Source of the DNA: Arthrobacter sp. D5-1
GTDB lineage: Bacteria; Actinomycetota; Actinomycetes; Actinomycetales; Micrococcaceae
DNA length: 64,000 nt
Reading direction: 5' to 3'
Assembly (NCBI RefSeq): GCF_017357425.1
Contig: NZ_CP014571.1
Span: forward strand, 3,348,001-3,412,000
The translations under genes were made by a program, and so were the position numbers. Shown one piece after another: positions 29,756 to 39,173 of the stretch (position 1 is its first letter; every line of letters starts with the position of its first letter). The notes beneath the pieces were generated by a model. It had not been told where the DNA came from, did no database searches, and saw only the letters and a program-made list of their open reading frames with translations.

Positions 29756-30727
29756 ATGAGCGTGACTTTGCAACGCACCGAAGCTAATGGCGACGGCGCT
29801 TCCCCGTTTGTAGAGCTGGACCGTCAAACGTGGTCCAGGCTTGCAGCGCAGATGGAGCAGCCCCTCAACGAAGAGGACATCTTCCGTCTCCGCGGCCTCG
29901 GCGACCCCCTTGACATGAAGGAAGTCAGGGAGGTTTACCTCCCACTTTCGCGGCTTCTGCACCTGTATGTAGAGGCTTCCCACCAGCTTCACGCTGCAAC
30001 AACCACGTTCCTGGGCGAACAGACCCAGCGCACTCCGTTCGTGATTGGCGTCGCCGGTTCTGTGGCGGTTGGCAAGTCCACCATCGCCCGCGTGCTCCGG
30101 GAAATGCTCCGGCGATGGCCCGGTACCCCCAACGTGGAACTCATCACCACGGATGGCTTCCTCTATCCCTTGGCCGAGCTGAAGCGCCGGCACCTTCTTG
30201 AACGCAAGGGTTTTCCCGAGTCCTATGACCGGCGGGGGCTCCTCCGCTTTGTGTCGGAAGTCAAAGGCGGCGCCGAGGAAGTCCGCGCACCCTGGTATTC
30301 CCACGTAACGTACGACATCGTGCCGGGCAAGGAAGTGGTGGTCCGGCGTCCCGACGTCCTGATCGTGGAAGGGCTCAACGTCCTCGCCCCCGCGCGCCCC
30401 CGGATGGACGGAAAACAAGGACTGGCCGTCAGCGACTTCTTCGATTTCTCCATCTACGTGGACGCCAAAACCTCCTACATCGAGGAATGGTACGTGGACC
30501 GTTTCCGCAAACTGCGCACCACCGCCTTTGCGCAGCCGGAATCCTACTTCCACCGCTACGCCACGCTGTCCGACGACGACGCCGAATCCACCGCCCGCGG
30601 CATTTGGAAGCGCATCAACGAACCCAACCTTGAAGAAAACGTGCTGCCCACCCGTGGGCGCGCCCAGCTGGTTCTCACCAAGGACGCCGACCACTCCATC
30701 CGCCGCATGCTGCTGAGGAAGGTCTAA
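29756..30727 (+). CDS. coaA: Pantothenate kinase, type I
   Basis: Phosphorylates pantothenate, the committing step of CoA synthesis. The 323-residue protein has [20 protein letters not shown] (P-loop, residues about 97-116), [20 protein letters not shown] and [11 protein letters not shown], as in CoaA. ATG at 29756 follows GGAGGG; the open frame starts 12 codons earlier. Divergent from glmS. Its stop codon is one base before the GTG of the carboxypeptidase gene, so the two are probably one transcript. Confidence 0.96.
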   Translation: MSVTLQRTEANGDGASPFVELDRQTWSRLAAQMEQPLNEEDIFRLRGLGDPLDMKEVREVYLPLSRLLHLYVEASHQLHAATTTFLGEQTQRTPFVIGVAGSVAVGKSTIARVLREMLRRWPGTPNVELITTDGFLYPLAELKRRHLLERKGFPESYDRRGLLRFVSEVKGGAEEVRAPWYSHVTYDIVPGKEVVVRRPDVLIVEGLNVLAPARPRMDGKQGLAVSDFFDFSIYVDAKTSYIEEWYVDRFRKLRTTAFAQPESYFHRYATLSDDDAESTARGIWKRINEPNLEENVLPTRGRAQLVLTKDADHSIRRMLLRKV

Positions 30728-30728
30728 G

Positions 30729-31598
30729 GTGGCCGATCCCCAGCCGCTGCCCAGCCGGCGCGCTTTTGCAGGCTTGATCGCCGCTGGCGCTGGGATGGCA
30801 GCGTTGTCCGCGTGCACGCCGGAAGCTGCCGCCCCCTCCCCCGCCGCCGCAACCGCCGCCAGTGGGGCTGCTGCGCCTTCTACGGCCCCTTCCAGCTCCC
30901 CCGCCATGGATCCGGCAACGATCGCGCCTGAGACGGCCGCGCCGTCGCCCAGCGCCACGCCTTCCAGTGCCGCGCCCTCCAGCGCAGTTACATCGCAGCA
31001 TTCGCTGTCGGACCCCGCCAGCCCCTGGGTCATCGTCAACAAACACCGCCCCCTCAACCCCCAGGACTTCGTCCCAACCGATCTGGTACAGCCGAACATC
31101 CGCCTCGCCGTCAGCGGCGAAGCCGCCCTGCTGAACAGCACGACGGCGGCTGCCGCAGAAAAGATGTTCGGTGCTGCTGCGACGGAAGGCGTCGTTATGG
31201 CGTTGGCATCGGGCTACCGCTCCTACTCAACCCAAGTGGCCACGTACGGCGGCTATGTCGCCAGCACGGGCCAAGCCGCAGCCGACCGCGCCTCGGCCCG
31301 CCCGGGACACTCCGAACACCAAACAGGTTGGTCCTTCGACATTGCCGACGGTGGTGGGGCCTGCAGCTTCCAGCCGTGTTTCGCTGAGCAACCGGCAGCG
31401 GTGTGGTCGAAGGCCAACGCCCATAAGTTCGGTTTCGTGGTCCGCTACCCATGGATGTTCCACGACATCACCGGGTACTTTTACGAGTCGTGGCACCTGC
31501 GTTACATCGGGGTGGAGGCAGCAACTGACATGGTCACGCGGGGCATCGTGACGCTCGAAGAGTATTTCGGCCTCGAAGCGGCCCCGGATTACCTTTAG
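30729..31598 (+). CDS. VanY-type D-alanyl-D-alanine carboxypeptidase, Tat/lipoprotein signal
   Basis: A 289-residue M15B zinc peptidase predicted to trim stem peptides at the cell surface. The N-terminus has a twin-arginine (SRRAF, residues 9-13), a hydrophobic stretch and a lipobox ALSAC (lipid-bearing Cys29), so it is probably exported folded and anchored. An Ala/Pro/Ser linker covers about residues 30-95. The enzyme domain has SGYRSYSTQ, HSEHQTGWSFDIAD (His and Asp zinc ligands) and ESWHLRYIG (catalytic Glu and third His ligand). GTG at 30729 directly follows the coaA stop. No van regulatory genes are nearby, so this is a housekeeping cell-wall enzyme rather than a resistance gene. Confidence 0.88.
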   Translation: MADPQPLPSRRAFAGLIAAGAGMAALSACTPEAAAPSPAAATAASGAAAPSTAPSSSPAMDPATIAPETAAPSPSATPSSAAPSSAVTSQHSLSDPASPWVIVNKHRPLNPQDFVPTDLVQPNIRLAVSGEAALLNSTTAAAAEKMFGAAATEGVVMALASGYRSYSTQVATYGGYVASTGQAAADRASARPGHSEHQTGWSFDIADGGGACSFQPCFAEQPAAVWSKANAHKFGFVVRYPWMFHDITGYFYESWHLRYIGVEAATDMVTRGIVTLEEYFGLEAAPDYL

Positions 31599-31608
31599 CC
31601 CTTAAATG

Positions 31609-31651
31609 GCTTCGGCCCGCTCCCCTGCCAGGCAGGGGTGCGGGCCGAAGC
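31609..31651. terminator. Convergent terminator between VanY-type gene and glmM
   Basis: Outer arms GCTTCGGCCCGC and GCGGGCCGAAGC and inner arms CCCCTGCC and GGCAGGGG form an almost perfect 43-nt hairpin with a single T-T mismatch. It lies between two convergent stop codons. Confidence 0.88.
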
Positions 31652-31665
31652 TCGTTCTGGCTTCT

Positions 31666-33030
31666 TTAGACAGCCATCTCGCTGGAAGCGCCGAGGCGTT
31701 CCTTAACTACTGCAGCAAGGCTGTTGCAGATTCGCTCAGCCGTTTCCATGTCAGCGGCTTCCACCATGACACGGACCAGAGCTTCAGTGCCCGACGGGCG
31801 GAGCAGCACGCGGCCGGTTTCGCCCAGTTCGAGTTCGGCTGCAGCAACAGCGGCCGCCACACCTTCGTCGGTACCGGCGCGGGCCTTGTCCACGCCCTTG
31901 ACGTTGATCATCAGCTGCGGGAGCTTGGTCATAGCGGTGGAGAGTTCCTTGAGGCTGCGGCCTGTCAGTGCAACCTGCGCTGCAAGCTGCAGGCCGGTCA
32001 GAACACCGTCACCTGTGGTGGCGTAATCGGAGAAGATCACGTGGCCGGACTGTTCGCCGCCCAGGTTGTAGCCGCCGTTACGCATTTCTTCGAGGACGTA
32101 ACGGTCGCCGACGCCGGTTTCGCGGATGGTGATACCGGCACTCTTGAGCGCGATCCTGAGGCCGAGGTTGCTCATGACGGTGGCCACGAGGATGCTGTCC
32201 TTGAGCTTTCCAGCCTCGTTGAGGGCCAGTGCAAGGATGGCCATGATCTGGTCGCCATCCACTTCATTGCCCTCGTGGTCCACGGCGAGGCAACGGTCGG
32301 CGTCGCCGTCATGGGCTACGCCAAGGTCGGCGCCATGCTGGAGAACTGCTTCCTTCAACGGGCCCAGATGGGTGGAGCCTACGCCCTCATTGATGTTCAG
32401 GCCGTCCGGCTCAGCGCCGATCACTACGACGTCCGCGCCGGCGTCCTTGAACACCTGGGGTGAACAACCGCTCGCAGCACCGTGGGCGCAATCAAGGACC
32501 ACCTTCAGGCCGTCAAGGCGCTTGGGAAGCGTTCCCAGCAGGTGCACGATGTATCGGTCCTCAGCGTCGGAGAAACGCTGGATGCGTCCGACGTCGGCTC
32601 CCACCGGGCGCTGCGGCTCTTTGCCGAGCTGTGCCTCGATGGCGTCTTCGACGTGGTCCGGGAGCTTCTGGCCGCCGCGGGCAAAGAACTTGATGCCGTT
32701 GTCCGGCGCGGGGTTGTGGGAGGCCGACAGCATCACGCCGAAATCGGCGTCGAGATCTGCCACCAGGTAAGCGGCCGCCGGGGTGGGAAGAACACCGGCG
32801 TCATAGACGTCGATTCCGGAGCTGGAAAGCCCTGCTTCCACGGCGGCGGCGAGGAACTCGCCACTCGCTCTGGGGTCCCTGGCGACGACGGCGCGCGGCC
32901 GCTTGCCGTTGGTTGTGCGGTCATGGCCGAGTACGACGGCGGCGGCCTGGGCAAGCTGCATAGCCAGCTCGGCGGTGAGCAATCCGTTCGCGAGACCGCG
33001 CACGCCATCTGTTCCAAATAATCTAGACAT
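31666..33030 (-). CDS. glmM: Phosphoglucosamine mutase
   Basis: Interconverts glucosamine 6- and 1-phosphate, the step after GlmS. The 454-residue protein begins [16 protein letters not shown], has the phosphoserine loop [18 protein letters not shown] (about residues 98-115), the magnesium motif DGDADR and the C-terminal [14 protein letters not shown]. Standard length. It lies downstream of rplM-rpsI on the same strand, as in other actinobacteria, but a hairpin at 33122-33158 separates the transcripts. Confidence 0.97.
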   Translation of the reverse strand: MSRLFGTDGVRGLANGLLTAELAMQLAQAAAVVLGHDRTTNGKRPRAVVARDPRASGEFLAAAVEAGLSSSGIDVYDAGVLPTPAAAYLVADLDADFGVMLSASHNPAPDNGIKFFARGGQKLPDHVEDAIEAQLGKEPQRPVGADVGRIQRFSDAEDRYIVHLLGTLPKRLDGLKVVLDCAHGAASGCSPQVFKDAGADVVVIGAEPDGLNINEGVGSTHLGPLKEAVLQHGADLGVAHDGDADRCLAVDHEGNEVDGDQIMAILALALNEAGKLKDSILVATVMSNLGLRIALKSAGITIRETGVGDRYVLEEMRNGGYNLGGEQSGHVIFSDYATTGDGVLTGLQLAAQVALTGRSLKELSTAMTKLPQLMINVKGVDKARAGTDEGVAAAVAAAELELGETGRVLLRPSGTEALVRVMVEAADMETAERICNSLAAVVKERLGASSEMAV

Positions 33031-33121
33031 CGGCTCAAGTTTAGACGACGCCGGGACACCATCAGTTCAGGAGCGTGTCGGAGCGTCACATGCGCGCCGT
33101 GCGACGCCCGTGTTTAACGGC

Positions 33122-33158
33122 GAAAGCCCGCCCCGCCGAAGTGGCGGAACGGGCTTTC
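33122..33158 (-). terminator. Terminator of rplM-rpsI
   Basis: Arms GAAAGCCCG and CGGGCTTTC with an inner CCGCC/GGCGG pair form a GC-rich hairpin 28 nt after the rpsI stop codon. The T-run is weak. Confidence 0.7.
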
Positions 33159-33185
33159 GATGCCCCAATGCAGGGGCGAAGCGAA

Positions 33186-33692
33186 TTAACGCTTGGAGTA
33201 CTGCTGAGCCTTGCGTGCCTTCTTGAGACCAGCCTTCTTACGCTCGATGACGCGGGCGTCACGGCGCAGGTAACCGGCCTTCTTGAGGGTGGCGCGGTTG
33301 TTGTCGACGTCGATCTCGTTCAGCGAGCGAGCAACACCGAGACGCAGTGCACCGGCCTGGCCGGAGATGCCACCGCCGTGGATACGGGCGATGACGTCGT
33401 AAGCGCCTTCGAGATCAAGGATCTTGAAGGGCTCGTTGACATCCTGCTGGTGCAGCTTGTTCGGGAAGTAGTTGTCCAGCGTGCGGCCGTTAATGGTCCA
33501 CTTGCCGGAACCCGGTACAACGCGAACGCGCGCAACGGCTTCCTTGCGGCGGCCAACAGCTGCGCCGGCAACGGTCAGTGCCGGGCGTTCCTTCTTGGGC
33601 GCATCTTCACCAGATGTGCTTTCAGAGGTGTAGCTGGTGAGGGTTTCCTCAGCCTCGACGGCTTCGGCGGTCAGTTCTTCGTTCTGAGCCAC
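33186..33692 (-). CDS. rpsI: 30S ribosomal protein S9
   Basis: Small-subunit protein contacting P-site tRNA through its C-terminal tail. The conserved core starts at about residue 47 ([19 protein letters not shown]) and ends [10 protein letters not shown], the universally conserved tail. The 168-residue length includes an acidic N-terminal extension of about 40 residues ([15 protein letters not shown]) usual in actinobacteria. It lies 39 nt after rplM. Confidence 0.98.
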   Translation of the reverse strand: MAQNEELTAEAVEAEETLTSYTSESTSGEDAPKKERPALTVAGAAVGRRKEAVARVRVVPGSGKWTINGRTLDNYFPNKLHQQDVNEPFKILDLEGAYDVIARIHGGGISGQAGALRLGVARSLNEIDVDNNRATLKKAGYLRRDARVIERKKAGLKKARKAQQYSKR

Positions 33693-33731
33693 GGTTCTCC
33701 TTGTAATAAAAAGTTTAGTTGGTGGCCAGGA

Positions 33732-34175
33732 CTACTGGGCGACCTGGGTGATTTCGAAAGTCTTCGGCTGCTGAGCGGCGTGGGGGTGCTCGGGGCCTGC
33801 GTAGACCTTGAGCTTGCCCAGCTGCTGAGCGGCGAGGGAGTTCTTGGGGAGCATGCCCTTGATGGCCTTCTCAACAGCGCGAACCGGGTTGGATTCCAAC
33901 AGCTCGGCGTAGTTGACGGAGGTCAGGCCGCCCGGGTAACCGGAGTGGCGGTATGCGCGCTTCTGCTCCAGCTTGGCGCCGGTGAGGGCAACCTTTTCAG
34001 CGTTGATGATGATGACGAAGTCGCCCATGTCCATGTGGGACGCAAAGGTCGGCTTGTGCTTTCCGCGCAGCAGTGTTGCGGTCTGGCTGGCAAGACGACC
34101 AAGGACAACGTCGGTGGCGTCAATGACGTGCCACTGGCGGTTGATATCGCCGGGCTTCGGGGTGTACGTACGCAC
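33732..34175 (-). CDS. rplM: 50S ribosomal protein L13
   Basis: Early-assembling large-subunit protein. The 147 residues start [20 protein letters not shown] and contain [16 protein letters not shown] and [16 protein letters not shown], typical L13. GTG start at 34175. First gene of rplM-rpsI. In many actinobacteria truA lies directly upstream; here the Tad locus lies between. Confidence 0.98.
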   Translation of the reverse strand: MRTYTPKPGDINRQWHVIDATDVVLGRLASQTATLLRGKHKPTFASHMDMGDFVIIINAEKVALTGAKLEQKRAYRHSGYPGGLTSVNYAELLESNPVRAVEKAIKGMLPKNSLAAQQLGKLKVYAGPEHPHAAQQPKTFEITQVAQ

Positions 34176-34462
34176 GGTTTTGCCTCGTTCTTGTTCTGGC
34201 GTTCATGTTTTAGGCGACACGCAATAAGGCGTGTACCTACTATGTATGCGCTACCGGAGCAGAGGTGAGGGCTCTATGTACCAGTCATCCCAGAATCTCG
34301 AAATGCCTCAGGAGTTGGCGATCCTGCAACTGGATCCCCCGTAAGGCATGTGTCATCGAGATAGGACACGCACAACGACTCTAAACAATACCTTCAACGG
34401 GCCGCCCGGGTCAAAATGGGGTAATCGCCCTTGGGGCTTGGGCACTGATTGAGGGAGAGCAC
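34176..34462. other. Intergenic region between rplM and the Tad locus
   Basis: 287 nt separating divergent units. It should hold the rplM promoter (minus strand) and one for the prepilin peptidase gene. A short inverted pair ACACG/CGTGT is seen near 34215-34235. No recognisable gene or RNA was found; an ATG-started 29-codon frame at 34276-34365 has no support. Confidence 0.5.
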
Positions 34463-35107
34463 ATGACCGACGGGCCCGCCTTTCCACTCATTATCGCCCT
34501 CGCGGGCCTCCTCCTGAGCCCTGCTGCAGAGTGGCTCATCTCAGTGCGGCTGCCTCGGCTCGGCGGACCCCCTTCCCCGAGGGTCCGGATCACGACGGCG
34601 GCTGTCACCTCGCTGCTGTTTGGCTTGCTCGCGTGGCGGTTTGACGCTTCATGGGAATTGCCGGCATTTCTTTTCCTGGCATTACTTGGAGTGCAACTGT
34701 CACGCATCGACTTTGCCCTCCATTTGCTGCCCAACGCCCTCGTCGTGATCCTCCTCGGAGGTGGGCTGCTGCTCCTGACGGCATCCGCAGCCCTTGCCCC
34801 GGGATGGCCGGAGCTGTTCCGGGCCCTCGCCGGCGCAGCCATTCTGTTCAGTGGCTACTTAATTCTTGGACTTCTTTCGCCGGGAAGCATCGGAATGGGC
34901 GATGTGAAGCTCGCAGCACCCCTGGGGCTGTACTTGGGGTACTTGGATTGGCAGCAAGTACTCTTCGGGGGACTACTGGGATTCGTGGTGGGCGGGGTGC
35001 TCACGGTACTGATGTTGCGCCTGCGACGCGCGGAAAAACCCACAGAATCAGCCCATGGCCCGGCAATGGTCATCGCCGCCCTTGGCGTTGCCCTGGTCAT
35101 GAACTGA
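34463..35107 (+). CDS. tadV: Type IV prepilin peptidase (TadV/CpaA-like, A24 family)
   Basis: Membrane aspartyl protease that cleaves the Flp prepilin leader. The 214-residue protein has about six hydrophobic helices. Both catalytic Asp motifs are present: SRIDFALHLLPNALVVI (about residues 80-96) and GSIGMGDVKLAAP (GxGD, about residues 148-160). It lacks the cytoplasmic methylase domain of PilD, as usual for TadV. ATG at 34463 follows GGGAGAG. First gene of the Tad locus, 322 nt before the pilin gene. Confidence 0.9.
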   Translation: MTDGPAFPLIIALAGLLLSPAAEWLISVRLPRLGGPPSPRVRITTAAVTSLLFGLLAWRFDASWELPAFLFLALLGVQLSRIDFALHLLPNALVVILLGGGLLLLTASAALAPGWPELFRALAGAAILFSGYLILGLLSPGSIGMGDVKLAAPLGLYLGYLDWQQVLFGGLLGFVVGGVLTVLMLRLRRAEKPTESAHGPAMVIAALGVALVMN

Positions 35108-35429
35108 AGCGGCTTAGTACGCACTTACCTCCCCCTTCACAGGCGCCCAAATTGATAAGGCAGCTTTCGAAACCAAGTAGTTTCGGCGCCTTTTCCTTCC
35201 AAAACTGAGTACTTCCTACCCTCAGTACGTGCCGGCGAGTAGAGCCACCTCCCCCAAGTCGAGTACGGCTACGCATTGTCGCGACTGCTTCCCAGGGTGA
35301 ATTCTTATCTCATCGAATTCCGAACCGCTAAAGGCAACATGGGGGTAGTTCGGAAGTCGAAGCAAATTCCGATAATTTGCTGGACCTATAACCCAATTCG
35401 TAAATATTTTTTCTGGGAAGGAAATTCCA
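35108..35429. other. Flp upstream region with AT-rich inverted repeat
   Basis: 322 nt without a supported gene. The last 90 nt are strikingly AT-rich for this genome and hold a perfect inverted repeat, GCAAATT and AATTTGC, around 5 nt at 35362-35380, followed by CTATAA at about 35386. This probably contains the pilin promoter and an operator; no exact -35/-10 pair was convincing. Confidence 0.5.
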
Positions 35430-35624
35430 ATGTCTGCACTCATGCTTTCCATTACTTCGTACATCGCCGGCGTCAAGACCCGCTTCACCAAGGAGGAGAA
35501 GGGAGCGACGATGGTTGAATACGGCCTCATGGTCTCCTTGATCGCAATTGTCGTGATCGCCGGCCTTCTGATTTTGGGCCCCGCCATCCGCGATCTCTTC
35601 ATCGGCGTTGCCGGCCAACTCTAG
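35430..35624 (+). CDS. flp: Flp-type pilin prepeptide
   Basis: Major subunit of the Tad (Flp) pilus. The 64-residue prepilin has a 26-residue leader (MSALMLSITSYIAGVKTRFT then KEEKG) ending in Gly. It is followed by the mature start ATMVEYGLMVSLIAIVVIAG with Glu5 and Tyr6, the Flp signature, and a single hydrophobic helix. The prepilin peptidase encoded upstream would cut after the Gly. A GGAAGGAAA site lies in front of the ATG. It is followed by tadE. Confidence 0.95.
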   Translation: MSALMLSITSYIAGVKTRFTKEEKGATMVEYGLMVSLIAIVVIAGLLILGPAIRDLFIGVAGQL

Positions 35625-35723
35625 GTTGAGCTTTGGCTGCGCTGGCGATCCAGTCGCCGGCGCAGTCAATCCTCCTCTTTAACGCCACATTTGCTTCCGC
35701 GATTCTGGGCCTGGGAGACGCTC

Positions 35724-36131
35724 GTGAAAACGAAAGAGAAAGAACGCGGCGCAGTAGCCGTGGAAATGGCAATCATCTTGCCGCTCCTACTGCTGATCTT
35801 GATCGGGGTCATCGAGTTCGGTCGGGCATTGAACGTCCAGGTTTCACTAACGCAAGCAGCCCGTGAAGGTGCCCGCTTCGCAGCAGTTCATTACCAGGAC
35901 GGCGCAGTGGACGTAGCTGGAACGGCGCTCTCATCCGCACCTTCGCTCGATGGTCTGGGCGTGTCGGTCAGCGACAACGCATCAAGCTGCGCTCCTGGCT
36001 CCACTGTCACGGTGACTACCAGTGTCTCGTTGCCCTCCATGTCGGGATTCCTCGACTCAGGTTTCTTTGGCGCTCCAGGTATCTTTCCGCTCAACATGAC
36101 AGGGGTAGGGGTGATGAGATGCGGTGGTTAG
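35724..36131 (+). CDS. tadE: TadE-like pseudopilin
   Basis: Minor pilin-like protein of the Tad system. The 135-residue product starts VKTKEKERGAVAVEMAIILP, i.e. a leader ending in Gly, then the Glu5-containing mature start and a hydrophobic helix (PLLLLILIGVIEFGRALNV). TQAAREGARFA follows, the TadE motif. GTG at 35724 with GGGAGA upstream was chosen over the open-frame start at 35691, since the short basic leader is typical. Overlaps the next gene by 13 nt. Confidence 0.9.
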   Translation: MKTKEKERGAVAVEMAIILPLLLLILIGVIEFGRALNVQVSLTQAAREGARFAAVHYQDGAVDVAGTALSSAPSLDGLGVSVSDNASSCAPGSTVTVTTSVSLPSMSGFLDSGFFGAPGIFPLNMTGVGVMRCGG

Positions 36132-37159
36132 CAGGAATGAGTCGCCGGATCCGGGCAATAACAGCAGCGGAAGATTCGGAGCGTGGCGCAGCCACAATAA
36201 TGGTCGCCGGCATGATGGTGGTCCTGCTTGGCTTTGCCGCTCTGGCCGTCGACGTCGGAGCCCTCTATGCGGAGAAGGCACAGCTCCAGAACGGGGCTGA
36301 CGCTGCCGCCCTGGCCATCGCCACTGACTGCGCCGGCGGCAGCTGTGGAAGCAGCACATCTACGGGAAACCAGTTCGCCAACGACAACTCCAACGACAAC
36401 ACCAGCGGTGCTGTCGTAACTTTTCCAGCCGCGGCCACCGTGCGGGTGGTCACCAACGCCCGCGACACAGCGGGGGAAAACAGCTTCTCGTTGTTCTTCG
36501 CACGGGCCATGGGCTTCAACACCGCAAATGTTGATGCCGCAGCCGAAGCATCCTGGGGCGCTCCATCCTCTGCGAGTACTCTTCCGTGGACGGTCAGCGA
36601 GTGTGTTTTCAAGAAATACCTCTCACCAACGCAACTGGCATCGCTGAATTCCACCGGCACTTTCACCGGCGATCCTGTGCCTACTCATATCCTCCTCCGC
36701 TATGACGAGAACACTCCGACCGTGCCGGGGTGCGCGGCCCAAAATGGGTACCAGCCCGGCGGCTTTGGTTGGTTGGTGACCACTTCCGGATGTTCCACAG
36801 ACATCGATCTTGATATGACAGTCAATGGTCAAACAGGAAACCATTTCCCGAATGCGGCAGGCTGCAATGCAGCCTTGTCCAACATCATGGATGAGCCCGC
36901 CCTCATCCCCCTTTTCAACACAGCAACCGGCAATGGAAGCAATGCGAAGTACACCTTGATCGGGTTCGCGGCATTCCAGGTGACCGGTTACAAGTTCAGC
37001 GGCTCTGGGGCCGTTGTCGATCCCCTTGCTCCAAGCTGCAACGGAAATTGCCGAGGACTCCAAGGGTATTTCTCCCGCTTCGTCTCGCTCGAAGAGGGCA
37101 TGCAGGCTACCGAGGGAACCCCGAATTACGGGGCCTCTGTTGTCACGCTCACTGAATAG
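36119..37159 (+). CDS. tadG: TadG-like pilus assembly protein
   Basis: Exported protein of the Tad locus. The 346 residues start with a basic leader and the TadE/G-like anchor SERGAATIMVAGMMVVLLGF, then ALAVDVGALYAEKAQLQNGA and ADAAALA, the conserved N-terminal TadG motif. The large remainder is extracellular, Ser/Thr/Asn-rich with several Cys (e.g. CAGGSCGSS, CNGNCRG), so disulfides are likely. No von Willebrand A motif was recognised, so only the N-terminal family is sure. ATG at 36119 overlaps the tadE end; a second ATG at 36137 is possible. Confidence 0.85.
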   Translation: MRWLAGMSRRIRAITAAEDSERGAATIMVAGMMVVLLGFAALAVDVGALYAEKAQLQNGADAAALAIATDCAGGSCGSSTSTGNQFANDNSNDNTSGAVVTFPAAATVRVVTNARDTAGENSFSLFFARAMGFNTANVDAAAEASWGAPSSASTLPWTVSECVFKKYLSPTQLASLNSTGTFTGDPVPTHILLRYDENTPTVPGCAAQNGYQPGGFGWLVTTSGCSTDIDLDMTVNGQTGNHFPNAAGCNAALSNIMDEPALIPLFNTATGNGSNAKYTLIGFAAFQVTGYKFSGSGAVVDPLAPSCNGNCRGLQGYFSRFVSLEEGMQATEGTPNYGASVVTLTE

Positions 37160-37209
37160 CCGGTTGAAATGCCGCTGTTCTGGAATCCGAAAGAATCAGA
37201 GGAGTAGAA

Positions 37210-37977
37210 GTGAAAACACGCCTACTGGGAGGCATTGCAGCACTGCTTTTGGCAGTCATAGGCACCGTTTTGCTGGTTACCTATGTACAGGGAGCCGACA
37301 AGCGAGCGCAGCAAGGGCTTGATCCCGTCACCGTACTTGTAGTTAAAGAACGCATCCCTGCCGGCACCAAGGCAGAGGAACTGCAGGCCAAGGTCAAGAC
37401 CGAGACCTTGCCGCAGTCGGCAGTCGCACCCGGCACCATCAGCGCCCTCAATGATCAGAAGGGCAAAGTAACCTCCGCGGACCTACAGCCCGGGGAACAA
37501 CTACTGGGCGTCAAACTGGTGGATCCCAAAGAGCTCGCGCCAGGCACAGTACCAGTCCCCGAGGGCTTGCAGGAAGCAACGTTTGTTCTTGCACCCGAAC
37601 GAATCCTGGGTGGCCGGATTGAGGCTGGCGACGCCGTCACCGTGTTTGCCTCTTTCAAATTGGATGAAGCTGTTCCTGCAGGAGCAAACCTTCCTGCTGG
37701 CTTGACCGGTTGGAAAGATTTCACAGAACTGCTTTATCACGACGTTTTGGTCACTGCCGTCCAGCAAGCGGCACCTGATGCAGAGAAATCAGCAGGAACC
37801 GACAAGGGTGTGGCACTTCCCAACGGCTCCGCCTACGTCACTGTCGCCCTCAGCGATGCCGACGCCACAAAGATGGTGTTTGGCGCCGAATTTGGCACCC
37901 TATGGCTCTCCAAGCAGACTGACAAGACTGTCAAGAGCGATCCTCCCACCACCACCTTTGGAGGGCTGGTCCAATGA
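37210..37977 (+). CDS. cpaB: CpaB/RcpC-like SAF-domain pilus protein
   Basis: Membrane-anchored assembly factor of Flp pili. The 255-residue protein has an N-terminal membrane helix (LLGGIAALLLAVIGTVLLVT, residues about 5-24). A SAF-domain stretch VTVLVVKERIPAGTKAEEL (about 40-58) and LQPGEQLLGVKLVDP follow, then the RcpC-type GGRIEAGDAVTVFASF repeat. GTG start with GAGGAG upstream. In diderms CpaB works with the secretin; here no secretin gene exists, as expected for a monoderm. Overlaps tadZ by 4 nt. Confidence 0.88.
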   Translation: MKTRLLGGIAALLLAVIGTVLLVTYVQGADKRAQQGLDPVTVLVVKERIPAGTKAEELQAKVKTETLPQSAVAPGTISALNDQKGKVTSADLQPGEQLLGVKLVDPKELAPGTVPVPEGLQEATFVLAPERILGGRIEAGDAVTVFASFKLDEAVPAGANLPAGLTGWKDFTELLYHDVLVTAVQQAAPDAEKSAGTDKGVALPNGSAYVTVALSDADATKMVFGAEFGTLWLSKQTDKTVKSDPPTTTFGGLVQ

Positions 37978-39173
37978 GCCGCTTCGTAGCCATCACCGCC
38001 GTCCGTGATTTTGAAGGACGCGTACGGCAAGCCATCAGTGGCGCACTGCACGGAGAGCTGCAAACGCTGTCTCCGACGGTCCTCCAATCCGGCACCGACG
38101 AGATCTTCAAGCAGCTCACAGGTGCTCCTCCTGAAGTCATGATCCTTGGCCCAGGCGTCAACCCTGACGATGCTTTCAAGCTGGCCACAGTGATCGACCT
38201 CCAATACCCGGAGATCAGCCTCCTGATGGTGGCCGAACCCAGTGCCGACATTGTGCTTAAGGCCATGCACGCCGGGGTCAGGGACGTGGTTGCGCCGGAA
38301 GCTGAGGTCAATGAACTCCGCGTCCTCCTGGAGCGCGCTTGCTTGGCATCCGCGAGCCGGAGACGAGGGATGCAGCCTGCTGCCGAATCCGGACAGGAAC
38401 GAGGAAGGGTCATTGCCGTCATGTCACCGAAAGGTGGCGTCGGAAAGACGACGGTGGCCACCAATCTCGCAATTGGGTTGGGAACACTCGCGCCGATGAG
38501 CGTAGTGATCGTAGATCTCGATTTGCAGTTCGGCGACGTCGCCTCGGGTCTGCTGTTGGAACCGGAGCATTCAATCACCGAGGCAGTCCACGGGGCTGCA
38601 GCCCAGGACTCCATGGTGCTCAAAGCATTCCTAACAGTCCACCCGGCTGGAATCTATGCCCTCTGCGCCCCGCAAAAGCCGTCCGATTCGGACTACATCA
38701 CCGCCGAACATGTAACCCGGCTCATCAACCAGCTTGCCACCGAGTTCAAGTACGTCGTGGTGGACACTGCACCAGGCCTTGGCGAGCATTGCCTCGCCAC
38801 CCTGGAGTTGGCCACCGACGGAGTATGGGTGTGTGGGATGGACGTGCCCAGCATAAGGGGTCTGAGAAAGTGCTTCAGCGTTCTGAAGGAACTTCAGCTA
38901 TTGCCACAAGGCCGGCATACCGTCTTGAATTTCGCGGACCGGAAGAGCGGTCTTTCCGTTCAGGATGTCGAAGCTACCATCGGGGTTCCCATTGACACGG
39001 TGATTCCTAGGTCCCGCACGCTCCCCTATTCCACGAACCGGGGAATTCCTGTACTTCAAGGGACTGCCAGGGACGCGGCCATCAAGGGACTACGGAAGCT
39101 GGTTCAGCGTTTTGACCCGCGCCTGGAATCCACACCTCAGAACAAACTGCACCGGAGGGTGGTGGTGTCATGA
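37974..39173 (+). CDS. tadZ: TadZ/CpaE-like ATPase
   Basis: MinD/ParA-superfamily ATPase that places the Tad machine at its site on the membrane. The 399-residue protein has an N-terminal receiver-like domain (about residues 1-125, without a clear phospho-acceptor). The deviant Walker A VMSPKGGVGKTTVATNLA lies at about 145-162, VVIVDLDLQFGDVASGL follows, and VVVDTAPGLGEHCLATLE is the Walker B region. ATG overlaps the cpaB stop (ATGA), and its own stop overlaps tadA by 4 nt. Confidence 0.92.
   Translation: MSRFVAITAVRDFEGRVRQAISGALHGELQTLSPTVLQSGTDEIFKQLTGAPPEVMILGPGVNPDDAFKLATVIDLQYPEISLLMVAEPSADIVLKAMHAGVRDVVAPEAEVNELRVLLERACLASASRRRGMQPAAESGQERGRVIAVMSPKGGVGKTTVATNLAIGLGTLAPMSVVIVDLDLQFGDVASGLLLEPEHSITEAVHGAAAQDSMVLKAFLTVHPAGIYALCAPQKPSDSDYITAEHVTRLINQLATEFKYVVVDTAPGLGEHCLATLELATDGVWVCGMDVPSIRGLRKCFSVLKELQLLPQGRHTVLNFADRKSGLSVQDVEATIGVPIDTVIPRSRTLPYSTNRGIPVLQGTARDAAIKGLRKLVQRFDPRLESTPQNKLHRRVVVS

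Noticed and set aside
30729..31598. Vancomycin-resistance gene
   Set aside because: The VanY-type domain alone is a common cell-wall carboxypeptidase; no vanH, vanA, vanX or two-component genes accompany it.
34276..34365. 29-codon frame in the rplM-tadV gap
   Set aside because: No good ribosome-binding site, no conserved sequence recognised, and it lies where the rplM promoter is expected.
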